The notes under the pieces: model-generated | What the model was told of the DNA's origin: nothing | Seen by the model: only the letters and a program-made list of their open reading frames with translations | Databases searched by the model: none | From: JAWCLZ01 sp038850275 | Lineage (GTDB): Archaea > Halobacteriota > JAWCLZ01 | Reading direction: 5' to 3' | DNA length: 64,000 bases | Assembly: GCA_038850275.1 (NCBI GenBank) | Contig: JAWCLZ010000007.1 | Coordinates: forward strand, 3,994 to 67,993 | Made by a program: the position numbers and the translations under genes | Shown: positions 51,777-59,220 of the stretch, piece after piece | Layout: every line of letters starts with the position of its first letter | Numbering within the stretch: the stretch's first letter is position 1

Positions 51777-52889
51777 ATGAGGAAAATATACCTTTTGATA
51801 CTGGTAACTTTGATAGTACTCGCGGTGCAGCTAATATATTACTATCGAGGAATATATCAACCTCCATCTTCTGCGCTGCACGACCTCAATGTAAGCCTGC
51901 CTATTTCAAAAACCGAGAGATACGTGGAGGAAATAACTCAAGGCTCTGGCTTGGTTTTAATAGATAAAGCACATGGCAATCAATTTGCTCCGCATGAGTT
52001 AAATACACTTTTAATTAGAATACTCTCCAGGGGGGCTAGTTTTGAGTTTTTAAGTGAAAGTAGTGCTTTCAGAGAAAAATTGAGAGAAGCAGATGTTAAA
52101 GCTCTAGTTATAATTGCCCCTGCAGATTCATATTCTAAGGAGGATAAAAAAGCAGTTAAGGACTTCGTAGAACGAGGAGGAAAACTCTTGCTGATTGCAG
52201 ATCCCTCCAGGGAAAGTGAGATAAATAGCTTAGCGAGTCAGTTCAAAATGCTATTCTGGAATGACTATCTTTACAACTTGAGGGAAAATGATGGCAACTA
52301 TCAATATATATATCTCACCCAATTCAAACCCTGTGAGGTGACCAAAAAACTAGAGAAAATCGCGTTTTACACAGCTTGCTCCATATATCCCAGTGAAATG
52401 GGAATTGCCATTGCTGATCAAAATACCTTTTCCTCGAGAATTGAAACCCCTAGTAATCTAACTCCAATGGTATTTATGGATGAAAAAATTTTAGCGATAG
52501 GGGACTTCACTTTTCTAATTGAACCTTATAATTCAGCTTGGGATAATAATCAATTGATTTCCAACATCGCTGATTTTTTGACTGGAGTGGTGGAGAAAGT
52601 TAGATCGCCAGCTCAGCCTAAAATAATTTCTTGGTACAATAATAAAACAAAGGATAATTCCACCTATATTTCAATCTCAAGCACGGAAGCGATTTACTTC
52701 AATGCCACTGCTGATCAAAAGATCGACATCTGGGTCTGGACTCTCAACGATCAAGATATAAATAATAACCAAGATAGCTTTATCTATACTTTCAACCAAA
52801 GTGGCCTTTTTTACATCAATGTATCGGGCAGTAACTTAAATGGCAGAACTCAAACAGTTAGCTGGTGCGTCAATGCAACAATTAAATAA
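51777..52889 (+). CDS. Membrane-anchored extracytoplasmic protein (DUF4350/GldG-like)
   Basis: 370 residues: an N-terminal membrane anchor (about 3-22), a DUF4350-like alpha/beta domain (about 50-245: LVLIDKAHGNQFAPHELNTLL, KALVIIAPADSYSKEDKKAVKDFVERGGKLLLIADP), then a beta-rich Asn/Thr tail (about 280-370). No second transmembrane helix, so it is anchored only at the N-terminus. AAGGTGA precedes ATG 51777. It follows sppA by 5 nt; both act on the outer face, and a shared role in surface protein quality is conceivable. Confidence 0.7.
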   Translation: MRKIYLLILVTLIVLAVQLIYYYRGIYQPPSSALHDLNVSLPISKTERYVEEITQGSGLVLIDKAHGNQFAPHELNTLLIRILSRGASFEFLSESSAFREKLREADVKALVIIAPADSYSKEDKKAVKDFVERGGKLLLIADPSRESEINSLASQFKMLFWNDYLYNLRENDGNYQYIYLTQFKPCEVTKKLEKIAFYTACSIYPSEMGIAIADQNTFSSRIETPSNLTPMVFMDEKILAIGDFTFLIEPYNSAWDNNQLISNIADFLTGVVEKVRSPAQPKIISWYNNKTKDNSTYISISSTEAIYFNATADQKIDIWVWTLNDQDINNNQDSFIYTFNQSGLFYINVSGSNLNGRTQTVSWCVNATIK

Positions 52890-52938
52890 TATTTAGCACG
52901 CAGAAACATTATGGAGGTGTAAATGAATTATTAAGTCG

Positions 52939-53310
52939 ATGAAGCGTGCTAGAGATATAATGGTTAAAGAAGTTTACACTATAAATGGAAAAGCAAAAGT
53001 TGCACTAGCGCGATTGAAGATGCTTAGATATAGCGTTGGTGCCCTGCCTGTTGTTCAAAAAAATGGTAAATTAATAGGGATTATCACTTTGAGGGACATC
53101 GAACTAGCTGGTAGAGATGTTTCTAGCATTCAAGTAGAAGATTTAATGAGCAAAGAGCTCATCATCTGCACTGAGGATACAAGTATTAAGGAAATAGTTG
53201 ATATAATGATTAAAACCGGGATTCAGCGCATTCCAGTGGTGAGAAATAAAAAACTCGTTGGACTTGTGACTCAAACTTCAGTAATAAAAGCCGCGCGAGA
53301 ATTTTTATAA
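52939..53310 (+). CDS. Stand-alone CBS domain pair protein
   Basis: 123 residues comprising two CBS motifs: residues 1-55 (RDIMVKEVYTINGKAKV, GIITLRDIELAG) and 65-123 (VEDLMSKELIICTEDTSIKEI, GLVTQTSVIKAA). Such proteins bind adenine nucleotides or SAM and regulate partner enzymes. The PRTase gene follows after 19 nt, so it may be the partner, but this is inference. Confidence 0.9.
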   Translation: MKRARDIMVKEVYTINGKAKVALARLKMLRYSVGALPVVQKNGKLIGIITLRDIELAGRDVSSIQVEDLMSKELIICTEDTSIKEIVDIMIKTGIQRIPVVRNKKLVGLVTQTSVIKAAREFL

Positions 53311-53329
53311 TTTATAATCTCTAAATTAT

Positions 53330-54025
53330 ATGGCTGCTAGAATCATTGAAGAACCTGCTTATAGAGAACGCGTGTTGATATTTCGCGATAGAAGACACGC
53401 GGGGAGACTTCTAGCTGAGAAACTCAGGTTTATTCCTCGAGATAGAGCCTTGGCTTTAGCAATACCAGCGGGAGGAGTTCCCGTTGGGTATGAAGTTGCA
53501 AAGCAGCTTGGTATTTCAATGGATGTGATCATAGTTAGGAAGATTCAAATTCCTTGGAATACTGAGGTTGGATTTGGAGCTATAGCTTGGGATGGAGAGA
53601 TGGTATTTAATGAATCTTTAATGCAACATTTGCGCTTGACAAAGGAAATGGTTAAGAACTCAATTGCTAGGACAACTGAAAGTATACAAGAGAGGCTGAG
53701 TAAATTCAGGGGAGATAAGGTTTTACCAAATTTGAATGGGAAAGTGGTGATACTCATTGACGACGGCCTTGCATCTGGTTTTACTATGCTTGCAGCAGTT
53801 AGATCCACGAGGAAGAGAAATCCTGAGAAAATAGTGATTGCTGTGCCCACAGGTTCTTCGCGTGCAATCGCCCTCCTCTCGACAGAAGTTGATGAAATCG
53901 TATGCCTAAATATAAGAAGTGGAGTGGTGTTTGCGGTTGCAGATGCTTACCAAGAATGGTACGACTTAAGCGATGAAGAGGTCAGTGAGATCTTGAAGAA
54001 AGGAATTGCAAATGCTAAAGATTAA
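53330..54025 (+). CDS. Phosphoribosyltransferase family protein
   Basis: 231 residues. The PRPP loop is VILIDDGLASGFTMLAAV (about 144-161). Upstream, LAIPAGGVPVGYEVAKQLG and VIVRKIQIPWNTEVGFGA fit the COG1926 group of predicted PRTases. The DDGLASG loop deviates from the usual DDVxTTG, as in that group. It is downstream of the CBS protein. The base substrate is unknown; salvage is likely. Confidence 0.85.
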   Translation: MAARIIEEPAYRERVLIFRDRRHAGRLLAEKLRFIPRDRALALAIPAGGVPVGYEVAKQLGISMDVIIVRKIQIPWNTEVGFGAIAWDGEMVFNESLMQHLRLTKEMVKNSIARTTESIQERLSKFRGDKVLPNLNGKVVILIDDGLASGFTMLAAVRSTRKRNPEKIVIAVPTGSSRAIALLSTEVDEIVCLNIRSGVVFAVADAYQEWYDLSDEEVSEILKKGIANAKD

Positions 54026-54180
54026 AAATAAAAATAATAAATTGGGCCTTAATTATATTGCTATAATGGTTTATGATTTTGATTTAAAAACTATATTTTT
54101 ACAAATAATTGCAATAAAATGAAAATAAATATTTAAGTAGATGAAAAAATTTATGAGCAAAAAATGATGATTTCTGTATA
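54026..54180. promoter_or_regulatory. 155-nt very AT-rich promoter region
   Basis: Holds a TATA-like AAATATTTAAG (near 54128) but no ORF or clear repeat. It also separates the PRTase operon from two small regulators; no other structure was seen. Confidence 0.35.
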
Positions 54181-54540
54181 ATGAAATTAAATGAGCTTGT
54201 AAAAACAATGTCAGGCTATCTCTCGGAGCAAACCATTATTGATTTCTTACTCCTGAGCAGAGCCTTTGAGGACACTAGGTATAGCATGATGCGCAGAAAA
54301 GCAGTGGATAAAATAACAGCAATATTGATTGCGGCAGCGAAGAATAAAGAGCTTTTCTACGATGTAACTAAATGGGGTGAAGATCACAAAATTGCAAGTA
54401 AAGCAACTTTTTCAAGGAGAAAAGATTTCTTGAAAAAATTGGGAATAATCAGCGAGCAAAACGTGGAAACGCCCTTCGGCAGACCCAAGATAAGAATGCT
54501 TCTGGACGAGAAGAAATTGAAGGAGCACTTTGGCGTATAG
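54181..54540 (+). CDS. Winged-helix-like regulator (119 aa), unrecognised family
   Basis: Helical N-terminus (LVKTMSGYLSEQTIIDFLLLSRAF) and a C-terminal half that reads as a winged helix: KATFSRRKDFLKKLGIISEQ as the recognition helix, and FGRPKIRMLLDEKKL as the wing. No ligand-binding domain. It precedes a RAM-domain protein by 58 nt, and the pair could form an Lrp-like split regulator (DNA-binding and effector halves on separate chains), but this is inference. Confidence 0.55.
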   Translation: MKLNELVKTMSGYLSEQTIIDFLLLSRAFEDTRYSMMRRKAVDKITAILIAAAKNKELFYDVTKWGEDHKIASKATFSRRKDFLKKLGIISEQNVETPFGRPKIRMLLDEKKLKEHFGV

Positions 54541-54598
54541 CAATGGTATACAATACCAATGGTAAAAGCTAAATAACATTGAGTCTAAAGGCCAAAAT

Positions 54599-54841
54599 AT
54601 GGCAATTGGATTTGTGTTAATAAATGTTGAAATAGGAAAGGATAGAGAGGTATATGAAAGACTCATCAAGAACAAAAAGTTCAAGGAGATCTATTTCCTC
54701 TTCGGGGAATATGATCTCATTGCCAAAATCGAGGCCAAGGACTTCGATGAGCTGAGCGATATCGTATTCAACGAGATCAGAACCGTGCCAGGTGTGAGAT
54801 CTACCAAAACCCTCACAGGTGCAACATTTCCTCGGAAATAA
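54599..54841 (+). CDS. Stand-alone RAM (Lrp/AsnC ligand-binding) domain protein
   Basis: 80 residues consisting only of the alpha/beta effector domain of Lrp/AsnC regulators: MAIGFVLINVEIGKDREVYE, YFLFGEYDLIAKIEAKDFDELSDIV, and IRTVPGVRSTKTL. There is no HTH. Stand-alone RAM proteins bind amino acids and can pair with full-length regulators. Its stop codon runs into a 10-bp hairpin at 54841-54863. Confidence 0.92.
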   Translation: MAIGFVLINVEIGKDREVYERLIKNKKFKEIYFLFGEYDLIAKIEAKDFDELSDIVFNEIRTVPGVRSTKTLTGATFPRK

Positions 54842-54863
54842 AGGAGAAACCTAGTTTCTCCTT
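54841..54863 (+). terminator. Perfect 10-bp hairpin at the RAM-domain gene stop
   Basis: AAGGAGAAAC, loop CTA, GTTTCTCCTT, then TTTAAA. It overlaps the final base of the stop. It may be a terminator, or the subterminal hairpin of the IS200/IS605 remnant that follows. Confidence 0.55.
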
Positions 54864-54901
54864 TTAAATCCCTTTCCTTAAGAGAGGCGTTTCTCCTTTT
54901 T

Positions 54902-55219
54902 AACTCTACCATTGAGAAGTCCCTTTCCGAAAAAGGGAACGTATATTCCCACAGTCTTTCTGTTTTGGGCAAAACTCCGACTTGTCCTCCACCTGAAATA
55001 TCGCGTACCACCCTCGGGTCGCTTGGCTTCGCCTTGAAAATCATGTGGAAGTGATCCCGTTGTACTCCGAGTTGAGAACTTCTATCCCGAAACTCTCGCT
55101 TATCTCCCTCACCTTCTGCTTCAGCAAGTCCACCACCCTTCATCCTCAAGAACCTTCTTCCTTACCTGAACCAAATGATACGAGCGCATATACCAAGTTG
55201 AGCCTCCTTCCACTCTCAT
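54902..55219 (-). pseudogene. tnpA: Frameshifted IS200/IS605 TnpA (Y1 HUH transposase) remnant
   Basis: On the minus strand, three frames carry pieces of a TnpA. ATG 55219 opens MRVEGGSTWYMRSYHLVQV then RKKVL. A shifted frame reads VVDLLKQKVREISESFGIEV then LNSE. Another gives VQRDHFHMIFKAKP, with the HUH motif HFH at 55045-55053. Downstream pieces do not align, and no single frame is open. By hand count, 32/60 and 34/60 bases are G+C in the 54961 and 55201 lines, against 18/60 at 54541-54600. So this is an inactivated, foreign insertion. Confidence 0.6.
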
Positions 55220-55388
55220 CCCTGGGTGGTACTTTCTCACAGACAGCGAGGGCGTTGCATCGAAAACCCAGCTTCTATGAGCATTCGCCTCGAGCGGATA
55301 ATGGCCAGCTGAGGAAGTCCCGTGTTGAATCAGGATGGCCACGCCATAGCTGGGGGTAGTTCACATTCTATAATCTTTAATTTAATCT

Positions 55389-56471
55389 TTAAAGTTCTTG
55401 ATGGACATAGCATGCCCATTTAAACATCGTATATGGAGCTCCATACATATTGTCATACCAAGCGCCTATTATCACCATATTTGTGCCTATGACACGCGTG
55501 AGATGCGGATCTATAATCGAAGCCTCTGGTCTCCCTAGAACTTCTGAAGAAGTAAGCGGATATTTTTCCTCGTTATATGCTACAGTGCCATCGGACTGCT
55601 TGCTCCTAGCGAATTCCCTTAGTACTTCATTTACTTTATCAGCGGTTGCAGGCTGCTTGGTGATGCATACAATTGGATATACTATGGAGCCATCAAGCAC
55701 AGGTACTCGAAGAGCATCACTTGCGCACCTTCCCTTTAAATGGGGAATGTTTTTAGGCAGCCTCTTTGCAGCACCAGTGGAAGCTGGCTCAATTCTCTCC
55801 ATACAAGCTAACCCGCGGAGTACATCAATTGGATACCTAGATCTACCACTTGGGCCATCGAATAAATTCTGAGAGGGAGTTACAGCATGCACTGTGAGTG
55901 CATATACCTCAGTTGTGCCAAAGGCTTGATCAATCGCGTGCACAGGAGGTATTAAAGCATTGGTGGTGCAAGTTTGAGTATCTATACTTTTATACTCAGG
56001 CTTTACTTGATCCCGGTATATGTAAACACCCTCGAAGTCAGCTTTCTCCGATGGAGAGGATAAAATTGCTTTTTTAACACCTTTAGCAAGCTGAACTTCA
56101 ACCCTCTTTGCCTGTCCCTCTTCAGGGGTTATTTCCAAAACCACATCTGTGCCTAGTTCTTCATGTGGGATTTTAGCTGTTGGCAGCTGAAAATAAGGTA
56201 TTTTTTTACCTTTAACAATTAGTAATTGCGCAGGCTGATTTCCTATGGTTATTTTCTCCCCAACTTCAATCTCAGCAAGGGCGTGCTGCGGTATTGAGTT
56301 TCTCTTCTGCAGGAGAACGAAAGTTTCAGGGTCAACAGCTTTCGCTCCTCTCAAGCTATTTAATCCAACTATTTCCACTCCTTCAATTGGGTGATGCATA
56401 AAAGCAGCGAAGGCCGTTCGACCTATCAATCCATTTGCACCATTCACAAAAACCTTAGTAGTTCTACCCAT
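55389..56471 (-). CDS. Divergent class I glyceraldehyde-3-phosphate dehydrogenase-like protein
   Basis: 360 residues. The catalytic site matches phosphorylating GAPDH: Cys168 in DTQTCTTNALIPP (usual SCTTNCLAP) and His195 in ALTVHAVTPSQNL. STGAAKRLPKNIPHLKGR then RVPVLDGSIV, and AWYDNMYG near the end, are also class I marks. The nucleotide loop reads NGANGLIGR (GxxGxxG), where GAPDH has NGFGRIGR. Most archaea use the unrelated-looking class II enzyme. Substrate may be another phospho-aldehyde. ATG 56471 follows AGGAGG by 7 nt. It is the last gene of the Ku operon. Confidence 0.8.
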   Translation of the reverse strand: MGRTTKVFVNGANGLIGRTAFAAFMHHPIEGVEIVGLNSLRGAKAVDPETFVLLQKRNSIPQHALAEIEVGEKITIGNQPAQLLIVKGKKIPYFQLPTAKIPHEELGTDVVLEITPEEGQAKRVEVQLAKGVKKAILSSPSEKADFEGVYIYRDQVKPEYKSIDTQTCTTNALIPPVHAIDQAFGTTEVYALTVHAVTPSQNLFDGPSGRSRYPIDVLRGLACMERIEPASTGAAKRLPKNIPHLKGRCASDALRVPVLDGSIVYPIVCITKQPATADKVNEVLREFARSKQSDGTVAYNEEKYPLTSSEVLGRPEASIIDPHLTRVIGTNMVIIGAWYDNMYGAPYTMFKWACYVHQEL

Positions 56472-56499
56472 TCATTTTCCTCCTATACTGAAATACTAT

Positions 56500-58278
56500 T
56501 CAAAGCATTTTAAAGCTTCGTTTAGGAATTCCATTCTCTCCCCAGTTGCGCAATTCATAGTACTCTTTTTTCATAAGTTCAAGCTCTTCCACAGTTATAG
56601 CTGCTGGAGTTTGATCTCTCTTAATTATTGGCTCCTTAAAAAATCTACTAGGTAAAACATCTGCTTTTGCATCCAACCCCTCGCGTGCATTGAAGTTTCG
56701 AGCTAGGGTAATGATTCGATTTGCAAGAGCTCTAAGTTTATGCTCATCAAATTTTAATCCAGTTAATGCTTCTATGATCAAGCTGTAGTCTTTCCAGTCG
56801 AGCAGGTCTCTCAAGAAGCGGCATATGATTAAGGAATCCTGCAAGCAGAGTTTGTCCTCATATTCCACGAATAACTTGGCTTTACCGTGTACTGAGCTTG
56901 GGTGAATAATTCCTGATAACTCAGGTTTGTAAAATGTAGCTCTTAAATGGCAAGCTCCACGAGGCGAGAGCGCATAGCCAAGCCCAGTGCCCTTCAATAT
57001 CCTTGGGTCATAGCCAGCTGGCTCCATGCCTTTCACGTGGATCGCTAGCTCTTGCAATCCCAAGCTCTCGCTTGCCATTTTGATTCCATCTGCAAGTAAA
57101 TTACCAGCGCCTTTTCGCTGAGCAATCATTTGAAGTAATTCAGCTATTTGCTCCACATCTCCATAATCAACATCGATATCTAGCTTGCCGCGTAGGCGAG
57201 CTTCAATTGCAAATGCAGTGATATTGCCTGCTGAGATTGTATCCAGCCCAAGTCTATCGCAAAGGTCATTTAGATATGCTACTTCATCGAGTTTTTTAAC
57301 CTCACATAGGCCTGCAAAAGCATAAATGGTCTCATATTCAGGACCTTCAATTGTAATTCCTTTATATTTCCCTGATTTAACTGTACTTAATTTGCTGCAG
57401 GCAATGAAGCAGTTATAGCAAGCTTTATTTTGCACTTCAAAATATTCCCTCCAGCTTTCAGCGCTTATATTAGCATAATCCTCGAGATAGCCCTTCTGCC
57501 AATATTTAACTGGAAAAGCGCTAGCCGTATTAACGATTGCAACCAAAGAGGGAGTGCCATATTTTCTATAGGTCTCAATTGCTTTATCACGAGCTCCCAG
57601 TGCAATTAAGTTCTTTGTATATTGCTCTAGTTTTTCTTCATCTGCTAATCTACATTGCTTAGAGCCGTGGAATACAATTGCCTTGAGCTTTTTAACTCCC
57701 ATTACAGCTCCTAGGCCACATCTACCGGCTGATCTCCATCGGTTATTCTCAATGCAGGCGAAGCGAACCAAGTTTTCACCAGCTGGTCCTATAACTATTG
57801 CTTGAGCCTCTCTAGATTGAGCGTCCTTCAGCACTGCTTCCTCAGATGCATAGGTATCTAATCCCCAGAGATGCTCAGCGCTATGGAATTTAACCTCACT
57901 ATCTGAGATCTCTAAATAAACTGGAGTTCTCGCGGCTCCCTCAATTATAATTGCATCATAGCCAGTTGCCTTAATTTTAGGTGCAACATGTCCACCGCTG
58001 TATGATTCAGCATAGGTATATGTTAGTGGCGATTTAGCATAAACACCATATTTCCCTGAAGTTGGTACTGCAGTTGCAGTTGCTGGACCAGTGGCAAATA
58101 TGATTTTATTCTCAGGAGAAAAGGGATCTATCCTAGGCGGGATTCTCTTGAGCATTAAATAAGAGGCAAGTCCCTTGCCCCCTAGGTATCTTTTCAATAT
58201 AGCATTTGAGATCTCCTCTACCTTGTGCTCCCTTTCATTTAAATCAACTTTTAATATTCTACCGTGAAAACCAAGCAA
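56500..58278 (-). CDS. aor: Aldehyde:ferredoxin oxidoreductase (tungsten, AOR family)
   Basis: Oxidises aldehydes to acids with ferredoxin, using a tungsten bis-pterin. 592 residues. CYNCFIAC (Cys287, 290, 294) with a later Cys (CLQDSLIIC, near 490) bind the 4Fe-4S cluster. WRSAGRCGLGAVMG, CDRLGLDTISAGN and YDPRILKGTGLGYALSPRGA are pterin/cluster motifs. TTG 58278 follows GAGGTG, which lies in the last codons of the ligase gene. It lies upstream of the GAPDH-like gene. Substrate is unclear; GAPOR-type activity cannot be assigned. Confidence 0.92.
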   Translation of the reverse strand: MLGFHGRILKVDLNEREHKVEEISNAILKRYLGGKGLASYLMLKRIPPRIDPFSPENKIIFATGPATATAVPTSGKYGVYAKSPLTYTYAESYSGGHVAPKIKATGYDAIIIEGAARTPVYLEISDSEVKFHSAEHLWGLDTYASEEAVLKDAQSREAQAIVIGPAGENLVRFACIENNRWRSAGRCGLGAVMGVKKLKAIVFHGSKQCRLADEEKLEQYTKNLIALGARDKAIETYRKYGTPSLVAIVNTASAFPVKYWQKGYLEDYANISAESWREYFEVQNKACYNCFIACSKLSTVKSGKYKGITIEGPEYETIYAFAGLCEVKKLDEVAYLNDLCDRLGLDTISAGNITAFAIEARLRGKLDIDVDYGDVEQIAELLQMIAQRKGAGNLLADGIKMASESLGLQELAIHVKGMEPAGYDPRILKGTGLGYALSPRGACHLRATFYKPELSGIIHPSSVHGKAKLFVEYEDKLCLQDSLIICRFLRDLLDWKDYSLIIEALTGLKFDEHKLRALANRIITLARNFNAREGLDAKADVLPSRFFKEPIIKRDQTPAAITVEELELMKKEYYELRNWGENGIPKRSFKML

Positions 58279-58281
58279 GAG

Positions 58282-59220
58282 TTACACCTCAATGATGCAT
58301 TCCTCAGGTGCTTTATCATTCCTTAATCTAATAAAAACAGGAGCTCTCAATTTTAAATCTCGAGTTAGCTCTTGATATTTAACCTCGCATATAGCCAGGG
58401 GTAAAAGCCAGCTTTTAACTCGGGCTTCAACATTTGGGGTAACTTCAAATGGACATTTACCTTCAAGTGGTTTTAATTGCTCCTCCAAAAATTTTAGCTG
58501 TGCTTCATCGAAGCCAGTTCCAACTTTACCAATATATTGCAGCTTTCCATTTATGTATACACCTAATATTAACGAGCCAAAGTAATTTTTTCTCAAGCCC
58601 TCTCCCTCTGTTAAGCCGCAGATGATGCAATCAAGGGTTTTAAATTGCTTTATCTTCAGCCAGAAGTTGCTTCTTTTACCAACAAGATATGGACTATTTA
58701 TATCCTTTGCCACTACCCCTTCCAATCCACGTGAAATAGCTGCATTGTAGTATTCAATTCCATCCTCTAATATGAAATCGCAAAGGGTAACATTTTCATT
58801 TTCAATAAGCACATCCCTCAATAGCTCCTTGCGCTTAATCAAAGGCTTCCTCACTACTTCGCTGCCATCTATTGCGAGTACATCGAAAACTATGTACTCC
58901 GCGGGATAAAGTTTAGATAGAAGCTCAATTTTAAAGGAATCACTGAGGTGCTCTCTAAGTTGGAGTTTTTGAAAATCAGGTTTGCCTTGCTCCATTATAA
59001 CTATTTCTCCATCTAAAATAGCGCTTTTTTTCTTTATCTCGACTTTTATTTCAGGGTAGCGCTTGGTGATATCGATCAAGCGCCGATTCTGCAGCCTCTG
59101 CTTCTCGCCAGTGAAGCAAATGGTTCTAGTTCCATCCCACTTTATTTCAAAGAGATGCTGCGCTGAGTTAAAGGGCCTCTCAGCATGCATCGCGAGCATT
59201 GGCAAAATTTTCTCCATCAT
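58282..59220 (-). CDS. ligD: LigD-type ATP-dependent DNA ligase
   Basis: The ligase of non-homologous end joining. 312 residues: nucleotidyltransferase with Lys27 in LFEIKWDGTRTICF, motif III YIVFDVLAIDG, motif IV LEGVVAKDINSPYLVGKR and motif V NFWLKIKQFKTLDCIICGLT, then a short OB domain (KLQYIGKVGTGFDEAQLKFL). No polymerase or phosphoesterase domain, unlike bacterial LigD. It overlaps the ku stop by an ATGA junction. Confidence 0.93.
   Translation of the reverse strand: MMEKILPMLAMHAERPFNSAQHLFEIKWDGTRTICFTGEKQRLQNRRLIDITKRYPEIKVEIKKKSAILDGEIVIMEQGKPDFQKLQLREHLSDSFKIELLSKLYPAEYIVFDVLAIDGSEVVRKPLIKRKELLRDVLIENENVTLCDFILEDGIEYYNAAISRGLEGVVAKDINSPYLVGKRSNFWLKIKQFKTLDCIICGLTEGEGLRKNYFGSLILGVYINGKLQYIGKVGTGFDEAQLKFLEEQLKPLEGKCPFEVTPNVEARVKSWLLPLAICEVKYQELTRDLKLRAPVFIRLRNDKAPEECIIEV

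Larger units (their letters stand above)
54841..55370 (-). mobile_element. Probable IS200/IS605 insertion remnant
   Basis: Bounded roughly by hairpins: AAGGAGAAAC/GTTTCTCCTT (54841-54863) and TCCCTTT/AAAGGGA (54920-54938) at one side, ATGGC/GCCAT (55335-55347) at the other. IS200/IS605 ends are subterminal hairpins, not inverted repeats. The element lies between the RAM-domain gene and the GAPDH-like gene and holds no other intact gene. About 150 nt at the 55.22-55.37 kb side is unassigned sequence. Exact ends cannot be set by eye. Confidence 0.5.

Noticed and set aside
54691..55149. A 152-residue minus-strand frame taken as an intact gene
   Set aside because: Only a piece of it resembles TnpA (the HFH region); the rest reads through the opposite strand of the RAM-domain gene. 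It is part of a frameshifted remnant.
55389..56471. Aspartate-semialdehyde or N-acetyl-glutamyl-phosphate dehydrogenase
   Set aside because: The nucleotide loop resembles those families, but STGAAK, CTTN and WYDN blocks are specific to class I GAPDH.
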